Under the pieces are notes generated by a model. The model ran no database searches, had not been told where the DNA came from, and worked only from the letters and a program-made list of their open reading frames with translations. A program made the position numbers and the translations under genes. Below are positions 1 to 6,551 of a stretch of DNA of 27,317 bases, in pieces; positions within the stretch are counted from its first letter, which is position 1, and every line of letters begins with the position of its first letter. Origin of the DNA: Promethearchaeota archaeon (GTDB lineage: Archaea; Asgardarchaeota; Lokiarchaeia; Sigynarchaeales; SOKP01); assembly GCA_019894875.1 (NCBI GenBank), contig JAGXNR010000035.1, positions 1 through 27,317 of the forward strand, given 5' to 3'.

Positions 1-58
1 ACTTAGGACAAATTTGTATTAGGAGAAAGAAAAATTGAGCATTTGTGAGAATATCCTA

Positions 59-541
59 TTAGAATTCCTCATAAGGACCACTAATTAATCCCCCGATTAA
101 GCCTCCTATAGATGCTCCTAAGAGTGCACTTATAATCCCACCCAAAGTTTCAGATAATTGCACGCTGAATAATACCATTAAATCTTCACCGGATAAGATA
201 TTTAAAATAATCCACAATAGCATGTCTAAAACAACTACTAATAAACCTGCGATAACACCTCTTCGTAAACCTTTTGAGATAGTCCCACTGACATATCCTA
301 TAAAAAGCCATGCGAGAAGTTGAGCTACTAAAAATTCCGAGGTTCCAGTAAAAAAAGCGATAATATCGAATTTAAAATTTGCTCCTATAAGCAATGCTAT
401 GGCCTTTAAAAAATTAGGATCAGATAAGGTTAAATTAATCTCGATTTGGTTTAAGATACTCTCCATATTGAAAAAAAACACACTCAAAAAACTTAAAATT
501 ATCCCTATTAGTATTCCAAAAATCAATCGGTAGGAAGCCAT
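59..541 (-). CDS. Small multi-pass membrane protein, unknown function
   Basis: This 160-residue protein is mostly hydrophobic. The first membrane segment covers about residues 5-26, with further segments near 45-65, 70-90, 97-118 and 130-155. The last one is rich in Gly, Ala and Ser, with repeated GG-xx-GG spacing that suggests tight helix packing, and the protein ends in a short acidic tail (PYEEF). A weakly basic loop (around residues 91-95) precedes the third or fourth helix. I recognise no enzymatic motif, so the function is unknown. It starts with ATG and is transcribed divergently from rps2, with 229 bases between them. The intergenic stretch is AT-rich and holds the rps2 leader hairpin but no gene that I can see. 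The existence of the gene is fairly sure; the helix count is approximate. Confidence 0.7.
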   Translation of the reverse strand: MASYRLIFGILIGIILSFLSVFFFNMESILNQIEINLTLSDPNFLKAIALLIGANFKFDIIAFFTGTSEFLVAQLLAWLFIGYVSGTISKGLRRGVIAGLLVVVLDMLLWIILNILSGEDLMVLFSVQLSETLGGIISALLGASIGGLIGGLISGPYEEF

Positions 542-679
542 TGTGCTAATCAGTATAAAATGTTTTAATTATATTATGATTATGAAAGATAAATTATATT
601 AATAATTAAAATCATTTTTGCTATATTAATACTTAAGATCTGGTTTATTTAGAGTAAAACTCTCAATAAAATATTAAAA

Positions 680-708
680 CTATGTTATATTTATTCAATT
701 ATACATAG
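680..708. promoter_or_regulatory. Imperfect inverted repeat in the rps2 leader
   Basis: The left arm CTATGTTATA and right arm TATACATAG pair over nine positions with one bulged T and a loop of about ten bases. It lies 63 bases before the rps2 start codon. It could be an mRNA hairpin or an operator. AT-rich inverted repeats arise easily by chance, so the functional call is weak. Confidence 0.25.
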
Positions 709-770
709 CATGATGAAAATTATGTTTTAATTTATGGAATTAACAAGAATAAATAAACAAGGCAACCATT

Positions 771-1595
771 TTGGCTAAAAAGAAGAAGAAAACCGAAGAA
801 GAAAGTGAAAATAAAGAGGATTTCATTGAAGACTTTGAGGAAAATTTAGAAGTGGATTTTGAAGAAGATTTAGATCTAGAAGAAGAACTCGAATTATTAG
901 ATACAGAAGACATTGGATCAGAACTAGAAATTAAAGATGAATTAATTGACAAAGACGAAGAAAGAAAACAACTTTACTTAAGTTGCGGCATTCACATCGG
1001 AACTAAATTATTAACTGGAGATGCGCGAAGGTTTATATATCGACAAACTAATTATGGGCTATATGTTATTGACTTGACAAAAACTGATGAAAGATTACAG
1101 ATTGCAGCAAAATTCTTGAGTAAGTACATTGAGGAAGGAAGCGATCGAGTCATAGTAACTTCAGTAAGAAGATACGGGAAAGAACCCGTTAAAAAATTTT
1201 GCGAAGTATTAGGATGTAAAGCCGTTACTACAAGATTTATACCAGGAAGTTTAACTAATCCCCTTATAGATACTTATATCAAAGATGCTAGTGTTGTACT
1301 AATTGTCGATCCACACGCAGATAAAGTTATTCTACGTGAAGCTAAATTAGCCAGAGTGCCTGTAATCTCACTTTTTGATACAGATGATACGCTTAATGGA
1401 ATAGATCTCGCAATTCCCGCAAATAATCGTGGTAAAAAAGCACTTGGATTAGCCTTTTGGCTAATAGCAAGACAAATAATGGTAGAATTAGGGAAAATTG
1501 CTAGTATAGAAGAATTTCCATATAGTCTTGAGGAATTCACTTCTAAAATAGTACCTGTTTATCGACAAGAACAAAAACAACAATCACGAAGATAA
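771..1595 (+). CDS. rps2: Small ribosomal subunit protein uS2 (archaeal type) with acidic N-terminal extension
   Basis: uS2 is a protein of the 30S head/body junction. The core runs from about residue 67 to 262 and matches archaeal/eukaryotic uS2 (RPSA-like): LSCGIHIGTK, the RRFIYRQ segment, YVIDLTKTDER, RFIPGSLTNP, the VDPHAD segment and the NNRGKKALGL helix. The start is TTG at 771, giving MAKKKKK; no clear Shine-Dalgarno precedes it. Residues 1-7 are Lys-rich and about 8-64 are almost entirely Asp/Glu with Leu/Ile, an extension of some 60 residues not found in the compact archaeal homologues. The usual archaeal neighbours (rpoN, rpoK, eno) are absent, so the gene stands alone. The C-terminus ends in a Gln/Lys/Arg-rich tail. 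The core assignment is close to certain. Confidence 0.97.
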   Translation: MAKKKKKTEEESENKEDFIEDFEENLEVDFEEDLDLEEELELLDTEDIGSELEIKDELIDKDEERKQLYLSCGIHIGTKLLTGDARRFIYRQTNYGLYVIDLTKTDERLQIAAKFLSKYIEEGSDRVIVTSVRRYGKEPVKKFCEVLGCKAVTTRFIPGSLTNPLIDTYIKDASVVLIVDPHADKVILREAKLARVPVISLFDTDDTLNGIDLAIPANNRGKKALGLAFWLIARQIMVELGKIASIEEFPYSLEEFTSKIVPVYRQEQKQQSRR

Positions 1596-1665
1596 TTTAT
1601 TAATTTTAGATATCTTCATCCCTTAACTTTATATTTTTTGCTAAAATCTCTCAAATTTATATTTC

Positions 1666-2334
1666 TTACGTAATATTTAATAGCTCAGGAATTTCAGAGA
1701 GATTATTAAGAAACTTAGTATCAGGATAGGTTTTATATTTATCTTGAAAAGTAACACCAGTAAGTACTGCTACAAATGATACTCCCGCGTTAAAAGCTGT
1801 TTCAGCATCAGTTAAGCTATCTCCTACATAAATAATCTGTGAAACCGATAAATTCAATTTTTTGATTGCTTCTAATAAACCTCTTGGATCAGGTTTATGC
1901 TCCTTAACATCTTCACCACCTATAATAACTTCAAAACAATCTAAAAGATCCTCTCTTTCTAAAATATTTATTATTCGATAACGAAATTTCGTAGAAACAA
2001 TCCCTAATTTAATACCTTTTCTATGTAATAACCTGATGACACTATAAGTTTCTATGAATAACTCAGTCAAATCTGACATACTTTCATCTGCTCTTTCAAC
2101 GAAATAATGCTTAAATTTCTCAGTTTTATCTAACTGTTGTTTACCCACTAAATCTATGAAAGTTTGTTCTAGAGTAAGACCAATGGTCTTTTTTATCTTT
2201 TCATCTGAAAATTTGGTGAAACCTAACTTTCTTAGCGCGTAATTTACACATTCAATTACCCCCTTTGAAGAGTCTGCTAATGTAAAATCAAAATCGAATA
2301 TAATTCCTTTAATATTTTTTTTTCTATCAATCAG
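1666..2334 (-). CDS. HAD-superfamily phosphatase (phosphoglycolate phosphatase-like), non-canonical start codon
   Basis: This is a 222-residue HAD hydrolase if read from CTG at 2334. Motif I is FDFDFTLADSS (nucleophile Asp14, general acid Asp16), motif II is the Ser114-Thr115 of IVSTKF, motif III is Lys147 in HKPDP, and motif IV is YVGDSLTDAE (Asp172, Asp176). A cap region lies between motifs I and II. The first ATG/GTG/TTG in frame is a GTG at 2148, which would remove the nucleophile and 62 residues and so cannot be the true start. The frame is closed by TAA at 2340-2338, leaving CTG (2334) or ATT (2331) as realistic starts behind the strong Shine-Dalgarno at 2348-2340. Length then matches the family (about 210-230). 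The gene follows the acetyltransferase within 13 bases, so they are probably co-transcribed. The substrate cannot be told from the sequence. Confidence 0.88.
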   Translation of the reverse strand: MIDRKKNIKGIIFDFDFTLADSSKGVIECVNYALRKLGFTKFSDEKIKKTIGLTLEQTFIDLVGKQQLDKTEKFKHYFVERADESMSDLTELFIETYSVIRLLHRKGIKLGIVSTKFRYRIINILEREDLLDCFEVIIGGEDVKEHKPDPRGLLEAIKKLNLSVSQIIYVGDSLTDAETAFNAGVSFVAVLTGVTFQDKYKTYPDTKFLNNLSEIPELLNIT

Positions 2335-2339
2335 GATTT

Positions 2340-2348
2340 ATCCCCTCC
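2340..2348 (-). promoter_or_regulatory. Strong Shine-Dalgarno that decides the HAD phosphatase start
   Basis: On the minus strand the bases read GGAGGGGAT, eight of nine matching the archaeal consensus GGAGGTGAT. The first base is the last base of the acetyltransferase TAG stop. Five bases separate it from CTG at 2334 and eight from ATT at 2331. No ATG, GTG or TTG lies at a suitable distance in frame. Confidence 0.7.
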
Positions 2349-2812
2349 TAACCTGGATAATCAGGCGCGTTCGCTACAAACCCGGTTTTAACACCTTGTT
2401 TAAAACCTGCATTTTCATAAAATCGATGAATTGCTGGATCTTTTGAACCAGTTAACAACATAACTTTATAGCATTCATTTTCCCAAGCTACTTCAAGTGC
2501 ATACTGGAGAATTGAAGTACCAAATCCGCGTCTACGATATTTGGAATGCGTTACCACGTTTTCAATCAACCCATATGGCCTTCCACCTCTGGTTAAATTA
2601 GGTATAACTGCTAGAGTGCATGAAGAGACAATTTCATTACCAGCTTCTAAAACAAAGTAATGTAATAATGGATTTTCTGAGATTTCTTTCCAAATTGATT
2701 CTAATTTTGATTTCTCTGGTAAGGGTGCGTCTTGACGGTGAAGATGAGTATAAAGAGATAATAGTTTATCCATTTCATTTTTCTTTATATTGCGAACTGA
2801 CATGATTTTCAT
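2348..2812 (-). CDS. GNAT-family N-acetyltransferase
   Basis: This is a 154-residue single-domain GNAT protein that should transfer an acetyl group from acetyl-CoA to an amine. The acetyl-CoA pyrophosphate-binding motif A is VVTHSKYRRRGFGTSIL at about residues 86-102, with the R-x-x-G-x-G signature at 93-98. Motif B is the C-terminal HRFYENAGF segment (about 129-137). The substrate is unknown. The start is ATG at 2812, with an alternative Met4 at 2803. Both Met codons are kept in the repeat copy at 4909-5051, and two Met at the same spacing also appear in the copy at 4055-4176. The stop codon merges with the Shine-Dalgarno of the HAD gene, implying translational coupling. Its first 15 codons and leader are duplicated downstream, around two GTPase genes. 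Confidence 0.9.
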   Translation of the reverse strand: MKIMSVRNIKKNEMDKLLSLYTHLHRQDAPLPEKSKLESIWKEISENPLLHYFVLEAGNEIVSSCTLAVIPNLTRGGRPYGLIENVVTHSKYRRRGFGTSILQYALEVAWENECYKVMLLTGSKDPAIHRFYENAGFKQGVKTGFVANAPDYPG

Positions 2813-2841
2813 AGTATTTTCTATTTATTATTAATTTCTTG
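2768..2841 (-). repeat. Repeat copy A: 5' end and leader of the acetyltransferase gene
   Basis: This 74-base block covers the first 15 codons of the GNAT gene and about 29 bases of its leader. It matches 4909-4982 at 72 of 74 positions by hand alignment, and it is related to 4055-4107. Homology to the other copies stops just after the leader sequence CAAGAAATTAATAATAAAT (read on the minus strand). Only this copy is attached to a complete GNAT gene, so it is taken as the parent. Confidence 0.9.
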
Positions 2842-2889
2842 CCTATAAAAATTTTTAAGAATAAATTGATATAAAAAGGAGAGAAAGGA

Positions 2890-2952
2890 ATGATAAATTC
2901 TGAAGAAAAGAGAAAAAAAATTTTGTTTTTACAAGGTTTGAAACGAATTTGA
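2890..2952 (+). other. Very short ORF, possible gene remnant
   Basis: An ATG at 2890 preceded by AAGGAGAGAAAGG opens a 20-codon frame (MINSEEKRKKILFLQGLKRI) that ends in TGA at 2950. If the stop is read through, the frame continues in a protein-like way to about 3011. It may be a relic of a lost gene, a real small peptide, or chance. It lies in the 278-base gap between the GNAT gene and the first GTPase, which otherwise shows nothing recognisable. Confidence 0.2.
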
Positions 2953-3090
2953 GGATATTGGTTTAATAAAATTCTTAAATACAATCAGAAAATTGATCTT
3001 CTTAAATTATGACTTTATAAGAGAAATAATATTCTAGATATAAATTGCCAAATAAAATAAAATAAATTCATACGAAAAATAAGGGAAAAG

Positions 3091-3900
3091 ATGAAACCCA
3101 TTGATACTAAACTTATTTTGAAATCCTTCAGGCGGTCCCCCCTATCTCAAAGTGGAGATTTTCACATATCTCTATGTGGTAATGTAGGAGTCGGGATACA
3201 TGCACTTCTAAACCAGTTAATTGAAGGTAAGTTTACTGAGAAATTCACTGATATAAGGTTCGTGGATATATGTGGTTTTAGACTCATCCCTTGGGATATA
3301 TCCAAATATAGGTTTAATAATACATTTTCTGATTATTCAATTGAGAGGATGAGAGCAGCAGGTATGGCCGTTTTTGATATTACTAATCAAGAATCTTTTG
3401 AAAATATTGATTTCTGGATGGTTAAGCTCAAAAAATTTCGAGGAGATATTCCTTGTATTATTGTTGGTAATAAACTTGATAAAAATAGGGAAAGAAAGGT
3501 TGATCTTCAAAGTGCGAAAGACAAGGCAAAGAAATTTAATGCACAGTATATAGAAACTTCAGCCAAGACCGGGGAAAACGTGGAAAGAGCTTTTGAGATC
3601 CTAACGATTCAAATTTTAGATAAATATTACTCCCTTACCAAAAGAAAGAAGACGATAAAAGTAATTAAAGAATTTGAAAATATATATGTTAGTAGTAGAG
3701 TTCTGAAAGTGGACTTAATTTTTAATATGGGCAATGTACAGCATTTTCAAATTCATATGGATTCCAGAAATGGGTTTTATTCTGCTGAAGTAGTGGATAT
3801 TCTCGCAGATTCAGTCATCATGTGTTATTTTGAAATTTACTTAGAAAATGGAAAAAGCTTTTTAGATACCAACAACAAGAATTTCTACTATTATCAGTAG
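3091..3900 (+). CDS. Ras-like small GTPase-fold protein with degenerate P-loop and extra C-terminal domain
   Basis: Residues about 24-185 have the Ras/Rab fold. The G4 motif VGNKLD (Asn127-Lys128-Asp130) and G5 motif TSAKTG (157-161) are intact, and FDITNQESFENI is typical of Rab-like proteins. The P-loop reads CGNVGVGIH (29-37), so the Lys and Ser/Thr of GxxxxGK[S/T] are missing. The segment between P-loop and switch II is about ten residues short and has no recognisable switch I Thr, and WDTAGQE is replaced by WDISKYRF (68-75). Nucleotide hydrolysis therefore looks unlikely. Residues about 190-269 form a separate beta-rich domain ending in FLDTNNKNFYYY, weakly resembling starch-binding (CBM21/53-like) E-set domains. 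The gene lies between repeat copies A and B. The family call is firm, the biochemical prediction is inference. Confidence 0.88.
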   Translation: MKPIDTKLILKSFRRSPLSQSGDFHISLCGNVGVGIHALLNQLIEGKFTEKFTDIRFVDICGFRLIPWDISKYRFNNTFSDYSIERMRAAGMAVFDITNQESFENIDFWMVKLKKFRGDIPCIIVGNKLDKNRERKVDLQSAKDKAKKFNAQYIETSAKTGENVERAFEILTIQILDKYYSLTKRKKTIKVIKEFENIYVSSRVLKVDLIFNMGNVQHFQIHMDSRNGFYSAEVVDILADSVIMCYFEIYLENGKSFLDTNNKNFYYYQ

Positions 3901-3953
3901 GAAATTGAATGAAGAGTATTCTGTTAACATAATACAAATTTTTTCTCATGAAG

Positions 3954-3967
3954 GATTAGGACTAATC
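3954..3967. repeat. Perfect 6-base inverted repeat
   Basis: GATTAG-GA-CTAATC lies 54 bases after the first GTPase stop. Its two-base loop is too tight for a good RNA hairpin, so an operator-like site or chance is more likely than a terminator. Confidence 0.25.
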
Positions 3968-4027
3968 ACTTTTAATAACACTATATCTCCATTTTAAGAC
4001 AAAAAATTGACGGTCACCACCCAGAGG

Positions 4028-4052
4028 TCTAATATAAGGATTAGAAATTTTT
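4028..4052 (+). terminator. Hairpin plus T-run, possible terminator of the first GTPase gene
   Basis: TCTAAT-ATAAGG-ATTAGA is a perfect six-base stem with a six-base loop, and is followed directly by AATTTTTTT. A T-run alone can stop archaeal RNA polymerase; the weak stem may be incidental. It lies immediately left of repeat copy B. Confidence 0.35.
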
Positions 4053-4054
4053 TT

Positions 4055-4176
4055 ATTGTGAATTGACATGTTTTTCATAGTATTTTCTATTTATTATTAA
4101 TTTCTTGAATATTTCCTTTAACTGAAATATAATAATCACTCTTGAGTCTTCTAAATTATTTATAATAAATTTTTAA
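4055..4176 (-). repeat. Repeat copy B: acetyltransferase leader and extended upstream sequence
   Basis: This 122-base block matches 4930-5051 at 111 of 122 positions without gaps (hand count). On the minus strand its downstream part corresponds to the GNAT start codon region and its upstream part extends beyond what copy A preserves. The coding part is more eroded than in copy C, keeping only the first codons (M-K-x-M). It separates the two GTPase genes. Confidence 0.88.
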
Positions 4177-4348
4177 CCAAAAATCTTTGGGTTCTTATCC
4201 TATGTAACCTGATAATATTAACCTTTTTTGTTTAATTTGGAAAAAGATGTGAATAATATTAAGTGGTAAATATATATAGAATCAAATATAAATATTAGAA
4301 TTTCTGTTAAGATATTACCTTGATTGAAAGAAGTAAAACAAGAAAAAA

Positions 4349-4879
4349 ATGAGTCCAAATCCTGCTCTTATTTTTAAAGTGTGTTTGTTTGCTGATAATA
4401 AAGTAGGTAAAAAATTATTAATAAGTAAATTTCTTAAAGTACAATTTGAAGATAAACCAGATACATCATTGACAATAGGCATTAAATTCACCATTAAAGA
4501 TGTAAAAATTAATGAAAAAATTATAAGACTATCAGTATGGGAATTTTGTTCAAGAGAGCCATTTAAAAATCATATATCAAATTATCTTGTGGGAAGTCAA
4601 GGAATATTATTAATGTATGATATTACTAACCCTCAAACCTTAGAGATATTAGCTGAGTGGAGCGAAATCATAAAAAAAAAAATAAGAGAAGGTATTCCAC
4701 TTTTGTTAGTAGGGAATAAATTAGATTTAGAAGAGAATCGTAAAGTATCAAAAGAACTAGTAAATAAATTTAAAGAAAATTATAATATAACTTCATCTGT
4801 GGAGATATCAATAAAAACTGGGGAAAATGTTGAGGAGATGTTTAAAATACTAGCAAGATTAATAATAAACTCCAAATAG
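4349..4879 (+). CDS. Ras-like small GTPase-fold protein with degenerate motifs
   Basis: The protein is 176 residues, about the length of a bare Ras domain, with no C-terminal prenylation CaaX. G4 is intact (VGNKLD, Asn123-Lys124-Asp126) and the switch I Thr is probably kept in LTIGIKF (Thr42). The P-loop reads ADNKVGKK (15-22): the first Gly is Ala and the Ser/Thr after the essential Lys is Lys. Switch II reads WEFCSREPF (64-72), so the Mg-coordinating Asp is Glu and the catalytic Gln region is lost. G5 is EISIKTG instead of ETSAKTG. It probably binds nucleotide poorly or works as a structural pseudo-GTPase. It is bracketed by repeat copies B and C. It is only distantly similar to the upstream GTPase, so the two are not a recent duplication. 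Confidence 0.88.
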   Translation: MSPNPALIFKVCLFADNKVGKKLLISKFLKVQFEDKPDTSLTIGIKFTIKDVKINEKIIRLSVWEFCSREPFKNHISNYLVGSQGILLMYDITNPQTLEILAEWSEIIKKKIREGIPLLLVGNKLDLEENRKVSKELVNKFKENYNITSSVEISIKTGENVEEMFKILARLIINSK

Positions 4880-4887
4880 AGATAATA

Positions 4888-4953
4888 TTAAAAAGTAAAT
4901 TCTTCATCATCCATTTCATTTTTCTTTATATTGCGAATTAACATGATTTTCAT
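4888..4953 (-). pseudogene. Truncated acetyltransferase 5' fragment
   Basis: The frame reads MKIMLIRNIKKNEMD, 13 of 15 residues identical to the N-terminus of the GNAT protein at 2348-2812. It then leaves homology for six unrelated codons and stops at TAA (4890-4888). The break falls straight after Asp15. It is a broken copy, not a functional gene. Confidence 0.8.
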
Positions 4954-5051
4954 AGTATTTTCTATTTATTATTAATTTCTTGAATATTTACTTTAATTGA
5001 ATTAGAATAATCACTGTTGTGTCTTCTAAATTATTTAAAATATATTTTTAA
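4909..5051 (-). repeat. Repeat copy C: acetyltransferase first codons, leader and upstream region
   Basis: This is the most complete copy. Its left 74 bases match copy A (72/74) and positions 4930-5051 match copy B (111/122). It carries the GNAT start, 15 codons, the leader, and about 70 bases of upstream sequence that copy A lacks. It ends some 58 bases before cooC, suggesting that the ancestral order was GNAT, its leader, then cooC, before the GTPase genes came between. Confidence 0.88.
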
Positions 5052-5109
5052 TTTTAATTCTATTAACTTAACATAATAAGAAATTATTAGTTTAGGTGAA
5101 TGTTTTTTT

Positions 5110-5886
5110 ATGAAAAAGATTATCTCATTTTCTGGAAAAGGTGGAGCGGGTAAATCTACTCTCCTCGTCTTAATGCTGAAATATCTCTTAGAGACCAAGC
5201 AAAATCTCGATATTCTCGTAATTGATGCCGATCCCGATGCTAATATTGGAGACATCATTGGGAAAGAGATCCAATTCAATGAAACTATCGGTGGAAAAAT
5301 GGCGGTGCTTAAAAATAAAATCCAGAAGCGACAAATACCCCTTGATGTCTCGAAAGATCAAATCATTGAATCTGAAGTGTTTGAAGCCCTAATTGAAATG
5401 GAAAACTTCGATATCTTAGAAATGGGACGTTCCGAGGGCAGTGGGTGTTACTGTAGTGTAAATAATACCTTAAAGCGGGTAATAGATGTATTATCCAAAA
5501 ATTATGATGTGGTACTCATTGATGCCCCAGCAGGATTAGAATATTTTTCTCGAAAGACAGGACGCAATGTTACCGATTTAGTAATCGTGTCTGATGCAAG
5601 TAAAATGGGTATCCATACCATGAAACGGATAATAGAATTAACAAAAGAAGTTGATTTATTGTTTGAAAATATCTGGATTGTCGGTAATCGGTTTCCAAAT
5701 AACGTAAAGGAAATTTTAGAAAAAGAAGTTGCTACTATAAAAGAAAAAAATGTAAAGCTCTTAGGCTTTGTTTCTAATAGCGAAGAAATCAGTACGATGA
5801 ACTTAATCGGCGAAAATTTGTTACAATTACCTAATCAGAGCGAAACATATCAAACTACAAAAGATCTATTTGCGAAGATAATATAA
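5110..5886 (+). CDS. cooC: CooC-type nickel-insertion ATPase for CO dehydrogenase (MinD/ParA family)
   Basis: The protein is a SIMIBI-class ATPase that helps load nickel into the C-cluster of CO dehydrogenase or CODH/acetyl-CoA synthase. The deviant Walker A is KGGAGKST (residues 10-17, signature Lys10), Walker A' is the DADPDAN segment (39-45) and Walker B is VVLIDAPAGLEY. The CxC motif that defines CooC and binds metal at the dimer interface is GSGCYCSVNN (Cys113, Cys115). Length, 258 residues, is as expected. The start is ATG at 5110, with the Shine-Dalgarno AGGTGA at 5094-5099. No CODH gene is in the window. It converges with the DUF4130 gene, with a two-base gap between stops. Confidence 0.92.
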   Translation: MKKIISFSGKGGAGKSTLLVLMLKYLLETKQNLDILVIDADPDANIGDIIGKEIQFNETIGGKMAVLKNKIQKRQIPLDVSKDQIIESEVFEALIEMENFDILEMGRSEGSGCYCSVNNTLKRVIDVLSKNYDVVLIDAPAGLEYFSRKTGRNVTDLVIVSDASKMGIHTMKRIIELTKEVDLLFENIWIVGNRFPNNVKEILEKEVATIKEKNVKLLGFVSNSEEISTMNLIGENLLQLPNQSETYQTTKDLFAKII

Positions 5887-5888
5887 AA

Positions 5889-6551
5889 TTAGAGAAAGTC
5901 ACTTAATCTTTTATTTCGAAACCGTTTTTCTACTCCTCCTTTCATCCCTGGTAACTCAAAACATTTGTCTGGAATCATTCTTTTAAAAAATTCTTTGTTT
6001 TCACGTTCGGGAATAAACTGTGAGGTATATAAGGTTTCAAAGATTTGTTCCCCCGTAAATTGGATATCTTCGAAATATGGGACAATGGGACGAGATTCAC
6101 TAACTTCCTTTACAATCTTATTTAATGGAGATTTATAAACACAAATCTTTCCTTTATCGTCTATTGTAGTTGTTTTATGGGTATGTTCATTGTATAAACA
6201 AATTATAGATTCTGGAAATCTTTCGTGGAAATAATTAAGGACAAGATCAATTACTCTGTGTTTGAGCATAACCACACCAAATAATACGCCCCGATTATTT
6301 ATTTCTGTCCTTGTAAATTGGTTTGCTCGATAAGCTTCAGTATAGACTTCTCCCATCATTCTTTTTACTTTTTTGGCAAAAAGTGTGCCCGAATTGCGTA
6401 AAACTACTTCAGGTATTTTTTTTATCTGTTGTATTAGAACGGGAGATGATTTACAATGACGGGGAAGATTTTCAATTAATTCTTCATGTGAATATCCCTT
6501 AGCACAACCTACAACTACTAATGGATCCTGTTCAATTCCTTTCTTTGTTAT
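5889..6551 (-). CDS. DUF4130/TIGR03915-like DNA metabolism protein, partner of the radical SAM protein, ATA start
   Basis: Read from ATA at 6551 the protein has 220 residues. The middle part (AEVYTEAYRANQF-like segment, then LFGVVMLKHRVIDLVLNYFHERFP) follows the pattern of DUF4130 proteins, which occur beside the TIGR03916 radical SAM protein and are sometimes fused to uracil-DNA glycosylase domains. The tail FIPERENKEFFKRMIPDK also fits that family. The first ATG in frame is at 6359, which would drop 64 residues of protein-like sequence (DPLVVVGCAKGYSHEELIEN and onwards). The frame is closed by TGA at 6560-6558. ATA at 6551 overlaps the radical SAM TAA stop as ATAA and sits six bases after a good Shine-Dalgarno; an ATT at 6536 is the other option. 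The gene is real; its molecular activity is unknown. Confidence 0.7.
   Translation of the reverse strand: MTKKGIEQDPLVVVGCAKGYSHEELIENLPRHCKSSPVLIQQIKKIPEVVLRNSGTLFAKKVKRMMGEVYTEAYRANQFTRTEINNRGVLFGVVMLKHRVIDLVLNYFHERFPESIICLYNEHTHKTTTIDDKGKICVYKSPLNKIVKEVSESRPIVPYFEDIQFTGEQIFETLYTSQFIPERENKEFFKRMIPDKCFELPGMKGGVEKRFRNKRLSDFL

Larger units (their letters stand above)
3901..4348. other. 448-base gene-free stretch between the two GTPase genes
   Basis: This AT-rich spacer contains a perfect short inverted repeat (3954-3967), a hairpin followed by a T-run (4028-4052) and repeat copy B (4055-4176). On the minus strand the repeat supplies an ATG at 4078 that opens a 38-codon frame beginning MKNMSIHNKK, echoing the GNAT N-terminus and then diverging, with a stop near 3962. 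From 4177 to 4348 I see only AT-rich sequence, presumably the upstream region of the second GTPase gene. Confidence 0.7.

Noticed and set aside
740..952. Ser/Phe-rich open frame on the minus strand across the rps2 start
   Set aside because: It is the antisense reading of the Glu/Asp/Lys-rich extension (GAA/AAA/GAT codons read back as TTC/TTT/ATC); no independent start signal or family.
2768..5051. Transposon or CRISPR explanation of the repeats
   Set aside because: There are only three copies, spaced about 0.8-1.2 kb apart, with no transposase, no terminal inverted repeats and no regular spacers. The repeat is part of a host gene and its leader.
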